Assembly: GCA_017550445.1 (NCBI GenBank) | Contig: JAFZOV010000046.1 | Coordinates: 35,040 to 99,039, forward strand | Reading direction: 5' to 3' | Length of the DNA stretch: 64,000 bases | DNA from: Fibrobacter sp. | Lineage (GTDB): Bacteria; Fibrobacterota; Fibrobacteria; Fibrobacterales; Fibrobacteraceae | Part shown: positions 20,401-28,266 of the stretch, one piece after another | How the letters are laid out: every line of letters begins with the position of its first letter | How positions within the stretch are numbered: the stretch's first letter is position 1 | Notes under the pieces: model-generated | Databases searched by the model: none | Seen by the model: only the letters and a program-made list of their open reading frames with translations | What the model was told of the DNA's origin: nothing | Position numbers and translations under genes: made by a program

Positions 20401-20870
20401 TAATGGTCACTTTGCAAAGGCGAAATAAAGTCACCCGGTCGACTCGTTTCGTATTCCAGGAAAAGACCAGCCAATGTATTTGCAAAGTCAAACAACTTCG
20501 CATCATCCATCTCACCAGTTTCAGAAGCCAAATACGATTGAATTTCCTTAAGATTCTTTACATCTTGCAGCAAAGCGTCCCCTTTAAGGTACGCAATCAA
20601 TACATTTCGCAAAATATCGGCCGAAATTTTCTGCTTCGAGGCATTTCCATGCGAAAGCGTACGGAAAAGGAACTTGTCTATCGTCGTGATTTCAAGATTC
20701 GCTACCACGCCCTTCTTTTGTACCCAACGCAAACGGAACCATTGTTCCAATTTCGGATCCGGAAAAATGACAACGGGAGCCTCGAACGGATTCTTCCAAC
20801 ACCGGGAAATCTCGTCAATCATTTCGTCGGCAAGATTCTTAAGATTCAATGCAAAATTCAGGTGCAGCAT
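17487..20870 (-). CDS. recC: exodeoxyribonuclease V subunit gamma (RecC), 1127 aa
   Basis: RecC is the scaffold and Chi-recognition subunit of RecBCD; its own helicase and nuclease centres are degenerate. Length matches E. coli RecC (about 1120). Supporting motifs are the N-terminal PFEAPVVIFPDPKLEQWFRL with WVQKKGVVANLEI, IFIFGLSGMGQFYRVIL, and FMKFSVNRTIPARHIFFIGAN in the second half. Gene order recC-recB-recD with overlaps supports the call. It is first of the operon; a promoter is likely in the 74 nt before dgt's end, but no convincing pair of boxes was fixed. Confidence 0.92.
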   Translation of the reverse strand: MLHLNFALNLKNLADEMIDEISRCWKNPFEAPVVIFPDPKLEQWFRLRWVQKKGVVANLEITTIDKFLFRTLSHGNASKQKISADILRNVLIAYLKGDALLQDVKNLKEIQSYLASETGEMDDAKLFDFANTLAGLFLEYETSRPGDFISPLQSDHYEGLLAYWKQGELRDFFSTKDRPAPKEKWQRFIYAKLFHNDGNDSLLTRTFKATVARSGHKTEFLTLPYLFSLSKDDFDCKAPIFIFGLSGMGQFYRVILQQLASQKEVYAYIQNPCMEFWEDVDVKPVRRWNRANAPAGIALPQATNDDAEQNLDENENLLLKNWGRTGRENIRLWCLSSDYTFDFKDADFSPDSLLHQVQYLVAHRKNEFESENGVENADFAADRSLTLTAAPSALREIEALHTEVCHLLQDGIRLDEMIVVSPNLDQYRTPIEQVFNAAKKDSPFYISFTITDYPEKDTLIENAVENLFEIHQQGYISRPAFFSLVKNPVVQASLSINPDYITAWEQWIVNMNVFRHGGKIREDDWEHCVNQLLLSQVSASPFRFENDGYVPYSDIESGNTDSVQKFIDCIDGLRKWIAFAREGLDVSEKNSIQQLEKMLSYWVSIPANEDGFVNEKNIWYKIQNAIDLLNIQFDAGAEYISWKIVQQTIQCACKNTRGGNNRLFSGGLTFMKFSVNRTIPARHIFFIGANASVFPGRKKQNTMDLRTQAKRWPGDDSVIDRNCYTFLCQLMSAADGFHISYINRNLQKDEELFPASVVRDLQFFIASSKVPGAHAFDEKKIPLDETRKPDDLFTQRALRNRMSLYLDTVENQPKKIQEPEKSVLPDKVTTRELKQFFEDPFRFQLAKSVRLPSLEDNPEKELFEPIDLKAYDKSKLLREYVHSILSEDFSGYTKTEQEWILRRKFPNGIFGEIVQQKYNDMAADIAQKIQAGDFLIPATYQEKRETVLNNAGHLWTLMTTLDWYTQLDEHEHLLFTVKKNAGTVLDFIKMYLDALLIAASSNTKEIAETFHLRIYLSANDSPQEKSFEIEPETASSLLKQMFDRAYVKKYAKCAPVQLFSDKLIMTFADYRYKLTCQNGPWEYFDGKKLFAPEKFSGFSIDNFKEEWTTAIKEQTSLLAPIWSDENE

Positions 20871-20944
20871 AGCAGTTTAAAGTCGAAAATTCTTCCATGA
20901 CACAATATACATTTGTTCCGTTGTCAAAAGATGACACCTTGAAA

Positions 20945-22114
20945 TTATTCAGCAAAATTTATCCCAAACGACTTGGGAATCACGATTTCTTTATAGGCGT
21001 TCATCAAGTAGTCATCCGTCATTCCGGAAACGTAATCAGCAACGACGCGCGCCTTTGATGTTGCGGTCTTGTACTCGTCACGCATCGTTTCAAACCAGTG
21101 CTTAATTCCGGTTACCTTTTTACCGGATTCCAGTTCTTCGAGGCATTCTTCCAGAACAGTCTCAAACATCGCCTTGATTTTGCCGTCTTGCGATGACTTT
21201 TTCGGATTCAGATAAATGTTCTTGTAGTTCCAATCTTTCAGGCGGTTAAGCGCATCAAAGACATCCGCCGAGAATGTCAGCGTTTCTTTATCGATGCTAT
21301 TGTTCACAAGGTCGGTAATAAGCGTGTTGACAATCTCTTTGTTGTTATTGCCGAGAATTTCCGTAACCTCGCGGGGGAGGTCATCACGCTTAACCAATTT
21401 CAAGATGATGGCATCTTCGATGTCGCGGCCAATGTAGGCAATCACATCCGAAATACGCATCACGCAGCCTTCGAGCGTCATCGGGACCATGTTTTTCGAC
21501 TTCAGTGTGCCTGTCAAACTGTTGCGATATTCTGCCAGCAACTTTTCTGGAGTCTTGCTTTTGTCGCAGCCGTATTCGTTTTTCAGAATTTCGCCGTTGT
21601 GGCAAATAATTCCATCAAGCACTTGTGCGGTCAAGTTCAAGCCCTTGCCGTACGCTTCAAGGTCATGGAACAAGCGGAAACTCTGCACGTTATGTTCAAA
21701 AATTCCGGCACCTTGGCTTTCCAAAAATGCCGACAGAATGCGCTCGCCATCGTAACCAAAAGGCGTGTGGCCCACATCGTGCCCCAACGAAATCGCCTCA
21801 ATCAAATCTTCATTCAGATTTAGGAAACGCCCAATCGTACGTGCAATCTTTGAAACCAGTTGCACATGCAACACGCGGTGTGTAATATGATCGTTCTCGA
21901 CCAAATAAAAAACTTGCGTCTTGTCAATGTAGCGGCTGTAGCAATAGGAATGGATAATCTTGTCCGAATCGTGAAAAAAGTTCGGGCGAACATCTTCCGA
22001 TGCCTCGCGAAAACGAACCGCTGCAGCAGACCTGCAAGCATACGGTGCAAGCGAATTTTCCTTCGCATTCAAACGAGCCTTAATACGGTCTTTCGTTTCA
22101 GCATTCCATTGCAT
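20945..22114 (-). CDS. dGTPase-like HD-domain triphosphohydrolase, 389 aa
   Basis: Members hydrolyse dNTPs, typically dGTP, to the deoxynucleoside and triphosphate, lowering the dNTP pool. The metal-binding HD domain is seen in NDHITHRVLHVQLVSKIAR, then LGHDVGHTPFGYDGERIL with the HD pair, and ICHNGEIL plus MRISDVIAYIGRDIEDAI further on. Length is close to type-2 bacterial dGTPases. It starts 3 nt after the stop of a WYL-domain regulator on the same strand, so the two form one unit. Some dGTPases are known anti-phage proteins; that role is an inference here from the WYL partner and the neighbouring accessory block. Confidence 0.9.
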   Translation of the reverse strand: MQWNAETKDRIKARLNAKENSLAPYACRSAAAVRFREASEDVRPNFFHDSDKIIHSYCYSRYIDKTQVFYLVENDHITHRVLHVQLVSKIARTIGRFLNLNEDLIEAISLGHDVGHTPFGYDGERILSAFLESQGAGIFEHNVQSFRLFHDLEAYGKGLNLTAQVLDGIICHNGEILKNEYGCDKSKTPEKLLAEYRNSLTGTLKSKNMVPMTLEGCVMRISDVIAYIGRDIEDAIILKLVKRDDLPREVTEILGNNNKEIVNTLITDLVNNSIDKETLTFSADVFDALNRLKDWNYKNIYLNPKKSSQDGKIKAMFETVLEECLEELESGKKVTGIKHWFETMRDEYKTATSKARVVADYVSGMTDDYLMNAYKEIVIPKSFGINFAE

Positions 22115-22117
22115 AAG

Positions 22118-23131
22118 CTACCCGTAAATATTCTTGAGATAATCGGCAAAATCGCTCAGCTTTTTGCGCAGAGAAACCGGCTTGATAACACGCGCAATAT
22201 CCGAGAAAGACACAACCCAGTTAAACAGCATCTGATTATTTTCCGCTTTCAGATTCACAATAATTTTATCACCGCGCCCTTCGTTAATACGCATAGATCT
22301 ATTGAACGGATTTTCTTGCAGGAACAGTTTTGCACGGCGTTCAAATTCAATTTCAACATCTTGGAGTTTGGGTTCTTGGCCGCTCATGAACGCAGCGCCC
22401 GACACAACCTGCCTGCGCATTTTATCCACTATCTTCGGATTCTCGACAAATGTTTCCTTAGAAAGCTTTACACTCTTAATTCTGCGGAACTTGAGTGTGT
22501 AAGTAGAATCTTTCATTTTCTCCGATTCGCACCCCACATATAGATCATTTTCATACACAATAATCATCAGCGGAATGCGTTTCGATTTTTTGCAAGAAGA
22601 TTCAGTAATGTATTCCACCTCAATTTTGCGGCGATCATGTATCGCCTGCAAAATCACACGGATTTTTTCGCTAGAATCTTCCTCGAAATCCAGCGGCGTA
22701 CCCATAAAAAGAATCTTGCTGTTCAGCTCTTCGCCGAGTTGGCGAATCGACTTCTTTTCGCGAGCCGGGAGACTGTTTTCGATTCGTTCTAACAGTTGCG
22801 TAATGATTTCGCTCGTCGCCGGGTAAATATTTGCGATGCGGCGCAAGAATACAAAATGCAACATGGTATTCTCAAAATTCGGGAACAGCAGTCTATCCGC
22901 ATTCTGTAATGCTGAACTATAGTAAAATGTACGGCCAACGTTTTCCTGTTGAATGTAACGACCTGCATCCATCTCCGACAAAAACCGCATATCGCGTTGC
23001 ACGTTGCGACGTTCACTTTCAGGAATATCGAGTGATTCCATCAAGTCTGTTACAGTGTATTTCTTTGTCGGATTAGAAATCACTTGCGCAAAAAGTTGCA
23101 CGGTCCGTTCGCCACGAGTCATATCTGCCAT
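22118..23131 (-). CDS. WYL-domain transcriptional regulator, 337 aa
   Basis: The N-terminal winged helix-turn-helix (about residues 1-65, TRGERTVQLFAQVI and YTVTDLMESLDIPESERRNVQRD) is followed by a WYL domain (about 160-240) with IHDRRKIEVEYI, RIPLMIIVYENDLYVGCES and TLKFRRIKSVKLS. A C-terminal WCX-like extension follows (about 255-335). WYL regulators sense nucleic acid or nucleotide ligands and control several phage-defence loci. It lies 3 nt upstream of the dGTPase gene and probably controls it. An AT-rich promoter-like stretch lies in the 106 nt upstream of its ATG. Confidence 0.88.
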   Translation of the reverse strand: MADMTRGERTVQLFAQVISNPTKKYTVTDLMESLDIPESERRNVQRDMRFLSEMDAGRYIQQENVGRTFYYSSALQNADRLLFPNFENTMLHFVFLRRIANIYPATSEIITQLLERIENSLPAREKKSIRQLGEELNSKILFMGTPLDFEEDSSEKIRVILQAIHDRRKIEVEYITESSCKKSKRIPLMIIVYENDLYVGCESEKMKDSTYTLKFRRIKSVKLSKETFVENPKIVDKMRRQVVSGAAFMSGQEPKLQDVEIEFERRAKLFLQENPFNRSMRINEGRGDKIIVNLKAENNQMLFNWVVSFSDIARVIKPVSLRKKLSDFADYLKNIYG

Positions 23132-23237
23132 AGAAAACCTCTATGCAGTAATATATATAAATATGATTTACAAGGAAGAAATCTTTTCGATAAAAAGATG
23201 AAGAAACAATCGTCAAAAGGTTTCGAAAAATAATATG

Positions 23238-25433
23238 CTATTTTATTTCGTGGTTGAAATACTCCCATACGAGAACCATTGCCATCGTATCTAGTTCGCA
23301 GTACTTAAGAAGACCTTCGCGCAACGCTTTATATTTTAGGGCATCAGGCGAGATGTTTTTCACATCTAAAGTATTCTCCCAATCTTTATTCGGATCAAGC
23401 GCTTGAAAACTGCGGAACAGAACCAACGGCAATCCGCCATTGTTAATTTGCGTATCTCCATCAGCATCCATTTCGTCAGCATTATTCTTTTTTAAGTAAG
23501 CCCATAGGTCTTCTTGGCTTATATTGTTATTTTGGGCAATTTCTTCGACTAACGACTTTTCAATGTCCTGGAGTTGAGGTAAAATTTTATACGGATTCTT
23601 TACCCCACCTTGTTCATCTTTGATAATAAGGGCAAATGGATGATCTCCAGTATAATTCTTGCTTTTGATTTCGCTTCCATAAATGGGCTTGCCGTATTTT
23701 TCTTGCAAGTAAGTGCCGCTATTCAATATTGCCGGAAGCACGACCTTAATTGAATTGGAGCCCTTCATTATTGGATGCCAATAAAACCGTTTTACGATTT
23801 CGCAAAGGTCTATCATGCAGCGAATTCCTCTGCGGGCAGGAATTCCAGCCTTTCTATCTTCATTTTCGTAGGTTATACTTTCTATAAACTCAATCAATTC
23901 ATCTTTATCCGATTCGTTTGAAGCAAGAAGCTGAACGCGAATAGCGTTCAAAATTGTGTTTTCGTGCGTTGCGTAACGGAAAACAGAGCCTTCATCATTT
24001 TCCAGCTGTCTTTTTAACTCGCGAATAAAATCAAAGTTCGGGAATACGCTAGGGCGAGTTTCCAGAAATTGCCCTGCATGCTCAATTCGTCCATCTTCAT
24101 AGATTATATGGTGCGAAAACTGAAACGCCACTTGTTCGTACGGTCGCATATTTCTGAAATACGGAAGCGCAGAAGCAGTCGTTTCAAAATCAATCATATG
24201 GAGAGGGAATTTCCAAGTTGCCATTTCGGTGCGGAGTTCATCTCGCATAATAAAGGCATCGGCTTTACCAGATTTCACACCATTAATTTGAATCCATTTA
24301 CGTTCGCAATGATCCAATCCGCTCTCAGGGCGCGTTCGAGCTTGTGCCGGTACGTCGCGATCAGTAAGGTCATCTATGAAAAACTTTCCGTTTGAGACCC
24401 ATTCATTTTTACGGCCACCGAGATATGCGCCCCACAAATCTTTTATAAAATGCCGTGCTTCTTTGATTCTGCCCAATTCATCAAAATCGGCATCTTGAAG
24501 TTTCGCTGTATTTCGCCAACATTCTTTAAAGCCGCTCTTTAAACCTTTCGCCTTGCCTTCGTCGGAAAGCGCAAACGGGCAACCAAAACATTTTGCTCCT
24601 AGATTGCAGAAGGTGCGCGTGTTATTCACGTAATTCAGGGATTCCGCTTCAATAAACGGAACAAATTTCATCCCGGTGCCTAGCACCGATTCCTGTTCAG
24701 CAGTTTTCCCATCTATAACCTTTTGACATTCGTCATCAACGGGAAATGCGACAAGAATGTGTTCATGGGAATTTTGCAGTAATTCTTTGGCACCGGGAAC
24801 AGCTTCTGCGTACGCTCTTTTTTCGCCATCTTGGCAAACTTCTTTCTTGACCCGAAAAAGACCGTTCAGTCCCTGAATGGTGTTAACCTTACTCTTATCC
24901 GGCATCATCAGGAATGCATGTACCTTGAATTTTTCGCCCGGATAATCAACTTTTAGCGCATTTTCGACCACCCACTTTTGAAAGGCGACATCGTAGAGAT
25001 AATCTCGAATTTCTCTATTGACCGTTTCCTTGTTATTTATAAAAACATCTGTTTCAGAATTCCAACTCTTTGCCTTAACTTCGATAAGATTGACAACATT
25101 TCCTTTCTTTTGCACAACATCGGCTCGGACAAAACAGTTTCCAAACCTGAATGCGGCCTCGGCAACATTCACATTTTCTTGTTCAAAAAGTTCTCGAGTA
25201 CGCTTCAAGGGTATGTCGTAGCCTGTGCAGTTTTCCAAATCATTTTCAGGAGGAACCTCGCCATAAATCTTAGCAAGTTCACCGACCTGAAAGCCACCTT
25301 CTGCCAATGATTTCAAAAAATCATCGGAGGCAGATAGGTTCTCGTAAACATCAGAATTTCTGTAGTAGTACGCCTGTGTGCGACAATGCGTAGCGATCTT
25401 GAATGCTGATTTGGTAAAGAGCTTTTCAGACAT
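23238..25433 (-). CDS. DUF2779 protein with Cas4-like nuclease and RNase H-like parts, 731 aa
   Basis: The N-terminal part resembles a PD-(D/E)XK nuclease: FVRADVVQKKGNVVNLIEVKAKS supplies Asp and the E-x-K pair (about residues 105-122). A cluster of four Cys (FCNLGAKCFGCPF and later FKECW, about 285-315) resembles the iron-sulfur site of Cas4/AddB nucleases. The C-terminal DUF2779 region begins at PLHMIDFETTASALPYFRNM, an exonuclease-like DxE start, and continues to a late YCELDTMAMVLVWEY, typical of DnaQ-like folds. Function is unproven; DNA processing or defence fits the motifs and the neighbouring recBCD genes. Monocistronic on the minus strand. Confidence 0.82.
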   Translation of the reverse strand: MSEKLFTKSAFKIATHCRTQAYYYRNSDVYENLSASDDFLKSLAEGGFQVGELAKIYGEVPPENDLENCTGYDIPLKRTRELFEQENVNVAEAAFRFGNCFVRADVVQKKGNVVNLIEVKAKSWNSETDVFINNKETVNREIRDYLYDVAFQKWVVENALKVDYPGEKFKVHAFLMMPDKSKVNTIQGLNGLFRVKKEVCQDGEKRAYAEAVPGAKELLQNSHEHILVAFPVDDECQKVIDGKTAEQESVLGTGMKFVPFIEAESLNYVNNTRTFCNLGAKCFGCPFALSDEGKAKGLKSGFKECWRNTAKLQDADFDELGRIKEARHFIKDLWGAYLGGRKNEWVSNGKFFIDDLTDRDVPAQARTRPESGLDHCERKWIQINGVKSGKADAFIMRDELRTEMATWKFPLHMIDFETTASALPYFRNMRPYEQVAFQFSHHIIYEDGRIEHAGQFLETRPSVFPNFDFIRELKRQLENDEGSVFRYATHENTILNAIRVQLLASNESDKDELIEFIESITYENEDRKAGIPARRGIRCMIDLCEIVKRFYWHPIMKGSNSIKVVLPAILNSGTYLQEKYGKPIYGSEIKSKNYTGDHPFALIIKDEQGGVKNPYKILPQLQDIEKSLVEEIAQNNNISQEDLWAYLKKNNADEMDADGDTQINNGGLPLVLFRSFQALDPNKDWENTLDVKNISPDALKYKALREGLLKYCELDTMAMVLVWEYFNHEIK

Positions 25434-25500
25434 TATTTCGCCTCAAGAAGATTGTATCAAGACTTTTAGTGAATATAAAAAAGAATCCTTCTTGTAAAGG

Positions 25501-26103
25501 TTAGATTCCCCTTTCTGCCAACATATTCTTCAATTCTTCGAGTTTTCGTGGTAGGAAATCTTCCAGGCACTTCTTCTGCTTGGCAAAAATCTTGCCAATC
25601 GCATCTTCGAGCATCAGCGGTTCCATCAACATCACATCGCTTTGGGCATCGTCACCAAGTTTGACAAGTTCCCTTTGCGAGCTTTCATCAAACTCACGCC
25701 AAATCGACGGCCGATAGAACATATCAGCAATACAAGTCAAGGCGAATTTCTCGGGATCTTGCAGCCCCCATTCTCGCTTACTTTTCTCTTGCTCGTATTT
25801 TTCTACACTCCACGCCGAAACAATTTCAATCATCCGCTCGTAAGCGGCAATGGCGCGGGCGCACTTATCAGCGGCAACCTGTTCCGATGTCGCCAACTTT
25901 TCAGCAACTCCCGACGGGAAAGCCTTTTCAGCCGGCGCCGTAGCCGGGTCAAAGTTAGAGTCTTCGAGTTCAAACGTCCAGCCGATAGAATCCAGCAGGT
26001 ATCCGTAAAACTCGCGGACATAATTGTAGTAGCGGAAAGCTTTCTCTAATTCTGTCGCCGCGTTCACAGCAAAATTGATTGTGACATTTTTTGCTCCTGT
26101 CAT
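25501..26103 (-). CDS. hypothetical protein, 200 aa
   Basis: No family is recognised. The protein is predicted to be mainly helical and acidic, with segments such as ATELEKAFRYYNYVREFYGYLLDS and CARAIAAYERMIEIVSAWS and a C-terminal charged helix (CLEDFLPRKLEELKNMLAERGI). The start is supported by an AGAGGA motif 6 nt upstream. Its promoter region carries one of four 21-bp dyads shared with other accessory genes (26140-26160), followed at 8 nt by a TATCTTTATTG stretch. This suggests that it belongs to the same regulon as the six-gene operon, the Fic gene and the zinc-ribbon gene. Confidence 0.7.
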   Translation of the reverse strand: MTGAKNVTINFAVNAATELEKAFRYYNYVREFYGYLLDSIGWTFELEDSNFDPATAPAEKAFPSGVAEKLATSEQVAADKCARAIAAYERMIEIVSAWSVEKYEQEKSKREWGLQDPEKFALTCIADMFYRPSIWREFDESSQRELVKLGDDAQSDVMLMEPLMLEDAIGKIFAKQKKCLEDFLPRKLEELKNMLAERGI

Positions 26104-26120
26104 ATACTATCCTCTTTTTT

Positions 26121-26160
26121 CAATAAAGATAGTTACGCTATGCGACAACTGATGACGCTT
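26121..26160 (-). promoter_or_regulatory. 21-bp dyad plus TATCTT element before the 200-aa gene
   Basis: In the gene direction the dyad reads AAGCGTCATCAG then TTGTCGCAT (26160 to 26140); after 8 nt comes TATCTTTATTG. The stretch from TTGTCGCATAG to TATCTTTATTG matches that at 27992-28019 with the same N6 spacing. It lies 36 nt before the start codon. Read as an operator next to a -10 box. Confidence 0.6.
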
Positions 26161-26246
26161 ATAGGATGTTAGGCTCAGCCAGATTTCCCGGAAATCTATG
26201 AATGCCTGAAACTTATATTTATCCAAAAGTTCAAAATTTTTACACT

Positions 26247-26329
26247 TTTGGCGGATTATAACGTTATATTTTGCCAAATCTCCATTTTTTTGCCACATTT
26301 GGCAGATTATAGCACTATAATTTGCCAAA
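26247..26329. repeat. two 32-bp palindromes with TTTGGC/GCCAAA ends
   Basis: The 240-base gap between two minus-strand genes holds two imperfect palindromes, 26247-26278 and 26298-26329. Each has the ends TTTGGC and GCCAAA and an AT-rich core (TTATAACGTTATA, TATAGCACTATA). The spacer adds a shorter TGCCA/TTGGCA pair. They look like paired binding sites or a decayed regulatory region. The reading frame that crosses them (26107-26328, minus) is just translated palindrome and is not annotated. Confidence 0.55.
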
Positions 26330-26344
26330 TTTTAATAAAAAAGC

Positions 26345-27244
26345 CTAGATTGGGTAGCTGACAGTATTTTTAATGAACTCATATAAATCATCATTAATGA
26401 CATCTTTGATTACTTCCAATTCTTTTTTTAATTTTTCTGCCATAATCAAATCAAATAAAGAACTTTGATTTTTATTGGCATTTCCTTTTTCCGCTTCTTT
26501 AATTTTTATATCGCCTTCACTTATAGAGAATGCATCTACAACATTTTTGTATTCTTCTTTATTCAAAATAAGAGAAAGAGACCCTTTCTTTATTTTACCA
26601 TACAACCACAAAAAGTTGTCAAATGGAGAGAATGACCCGTCATCTTCTATACTCAAATCATATTTTCTTTGAAGATTAACAAGTAATTTCACTAATAAAA
26701 AATCATTTTTTATCAAATCTGTTTTAGTACAATTAAAATCTGACATCAAAGAAAATCTTTCCATAATGGAATTAATATTGTCTCTAACAAGAGAATCTAC
26801 AATAGGAAAATTATAGTCTGTCGCAAAATAAAGATACTTGGATATTAAGGAACCAGCTTGAGCACCTTCTTCAACTTTTTTACTTAGATGAATCTTCGTC
26901 CAATCTATTTTAGAACAACCATATGCTTTGCGAAATAGCTCATAAGAGAGCGAATTCTCGTCAATACCGTTTTTCTTGTATTTAGCAGATTCTTCTCTTA
27001 ATTCAGTATAATCAATCTTTGATAAAGCATTTGCCAAGTCGTCTAAACCATATAAGCGTTTGCTCATATTTGTAGAGTAAAGAGCATCTAAAGTTGTTAA
27101 TCTTATAAAAGTTTGTGATTCGTCATTCAAATCATTTTTGTCATTGAATAATCCATCTAGCATTGATTTACTTCGAATATACGGAGTATCATTTTTTAGC
27201 ACTTTTACAGATAATCTAATCAAATCTTTTATACCGACATCCAT
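26345..27244 (-). CDS. AT-rich hypothetical protein, 299 aa
   Basis: Unknown family. Base composition is clearly more AT-rich than the housekeeping genes, suggesting transfer. A recognisable feature is the middle segment SLISKYLYFATDYNFPIVDSLV and the later PFDNFLWLYGK, which together resemble an SKFLHF...FPIYDS...LWLYGK pattern in hypothetical proteins from other bacteria; no function is known to me. The C-terminal third is Lys/Glu-rich and helical. It follows the 214-aa gene (27263-27907) at 18 nt and probably shares its transcript, which diverges from the six-gene operon. Confidence 0.7.
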   Translation of the reverse strand: MDVGIKDLIRLSVKVLKNDTPYIRSKSMLDGLFNDKNDLNDESQTFIRLTTLDALYSTNMSKRLYGLDDLANALSKIDYTELREESAKYKKNGIDENSLSYELFRKAYGCSKIDWTKIHLSKKVEEGAQAGSLISKYLYFATDYNFPIVDSLVRDNINSIMERFSLMSDFNCTKTDLIKNDFLLVKLLVNLQRKYDLSIEDDGSFSPFDNFLWLYGKIKKGSLSLILNKEEYKNVVDAFSISEGDIKIKEAEKGNANKNQSSLFDLIMAEKLKKELEVIKDVINDDLYEFIKNTVSYPI

Positions 27245-27262
27245 ATATGCCTCCTTGTAAAA

Positions 27263-27907
27263 TCAGTCTCTATAAATTTTAGGGTCAATATCTGCTAACA
27301 CATATCGAATAAATGGATCGTCTTTTTCCCAATTCCAATTTTCTGGCATCGAGTCATTGAAAAGACTGTTCACCTTTTTATTTTCGGTCTCTTTTAAAAG
27401 TGCAATTTGGGGAATTTTTGACAAAAAGATTATAAAATCACATGCTTTTTCATAATCCTTCGATTTAACAAAGGAAAGAAACATCTTTTTAGAATAATTA
27501 GATGGTATTGGGTGTTCCCAAACAATTTCTTTTCCAGATAATTTGAAAGCCTTTGCTCTTGCCTTTTGTTTTGGAGGCCTACGATGAATTTTTCTAAAAG
27601 TCTGATTTTGTTGTTGGAATAAGTATTCATTGATAAGTTTCTCTGAAAAAGAATAATTGTTGTATTGAATAAGATATTTGATATACTCTTGAGCGCATTC
27701 TTCACAAGATATTTTTGACTTTTTGCCAATTCGCTTCTCATGATAGAAAGGCATGTCCATTTTAGCGCTTAAATCAATACATATTTTATAACATATTTCT
27801 GGGCGTACATTCCCTTTTTCAAAGAAATCCAAAACATCCTTTTTAAATTGCTGAACTTTTGGAGAATCGTGTTTTTCCTTCAATTTATTAGTTGTTGGGG
27901 TTCCCAT
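27263..27907 (-). CDS. AT-rich hypothetical protein, 214 aa
   Basis: Unknown family, Lys-rich and AT-rich in codon use. A CEECAQEY pair of Cys at about residue 70 and a basic segment KIHRRPPKQKARAKAFKLSGKEIVWEHPIP near the middle are notable; the WEHPIP stretch faintly recalls an HNH-type or nucleic-acid-binding loop, but this is weak. The C-terminus has NWNWEKDDPFIRYVLADID. It is first of a two-gene minus-strand unit with 26345-27244 and diverges from the operon at 28044, sharing a 136-nt control region that holds a 21-bp dyad. Confidence 0.7.
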   Translation of the reverse strand: MGTPTTNKLKEKHDSPKVQQFKKDVLDFFEKGNVRPEICYKICIDLSAKMDMPFYHEKRIGKKSKISCEECAQEYIKYLIQYNNYSFSEKLINEYLFQQQNQTFRKIHRRPPKQKARAKAFKLSGKEIVWEHPIPSNYSKKMFLSFVKSKDYEKACDFIIFLSKIPQIALLKETENKKVNSLFNDSMPENWNWEKDDPFIRYVLADIDPKIYRD

Positions 27908-27979
27908 ATCATAGTCTCCTTTTACATAAATATATCTCTTTTTATTGAAAAAAGAAGGCTCTTTTTCATAAAGTTCCCC

Positions 27980-28019
27980 ATCCGACTACATTTGTCGCAT
28001 AGGCAAAGTATCTTTATTG
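27980..28019 (+). promoter_or_regulatory. 21-bp dyad plus TATCTT element before the six-gene operon
   Basis: The dyad ATCCGACTACAT then TTGTCGCAT (27980-28000) is followed after 8 nt by TATCTTTATTG (28009-28019), 24 nt before the first start codon. The same arrangement occurs at 26121-26160. It lies between divergent genes and may control both sides. Confidence 0.62.
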
Positions 28020-28043
28020 CGTCAACCTATTATAGGAGTAAAA

Positions 28044-28250
28044 ATGACGCAAAAAGAATTGATAGATACGGTTCATAGCGAAATGTTAGGCAAAGTTCCT
28101 TTTGCCGAGGTGGTTCACCGCATTGCGAAGGCTATTGCCCAGGAGGGCAAAATAAATTTCCGCACTATGTTTGCCAAACTCGAATCGGCTTCAAGCGCGT
28201 ATGTCTACGCATATCCGGACGACATTTCGGACGGACCGTGGGATATCTAA
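28044..28250 (+). CDS. small hypothetical protein, 68 aa, first gene of six-gene operon
   Basis: The ATG at 28044 has TAGGAG 5 nt upstream, which decides the start over an earlier in-frame ATG at 28017. The sequence starts MTQKELIDTVHSEMLGKVPF and ends in a Tyr/Asp-rich tail (YVYAYPDDISDGPWDI). It is helical at the N-terminus and has no recognised family. It is followed at 16 nt by the DnaE-fragment gene, in the first position of a tightly spaced plus-strand operon. A small adaptor or antitoxin-like partner is possible but unsupported. Confidence 0.65.
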   Translation: MTQKELIDTVHSEMLGKVPFAEVVHRIAKAIAQEGKINFRTMFAKLESASSAYVYAYPDDISDGPWDI

Positions 28251-28266
28251 TTGAGAAAAGTGTCTT

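Noticed and set aside
26107..26328. 73-codon minus-strand frame (MANYSAIICQMWQK...)
   Set aside because: It is made of the two TTTGGC palindromes translated; there is no ribosome binding site and its composition does not resemble a protein.
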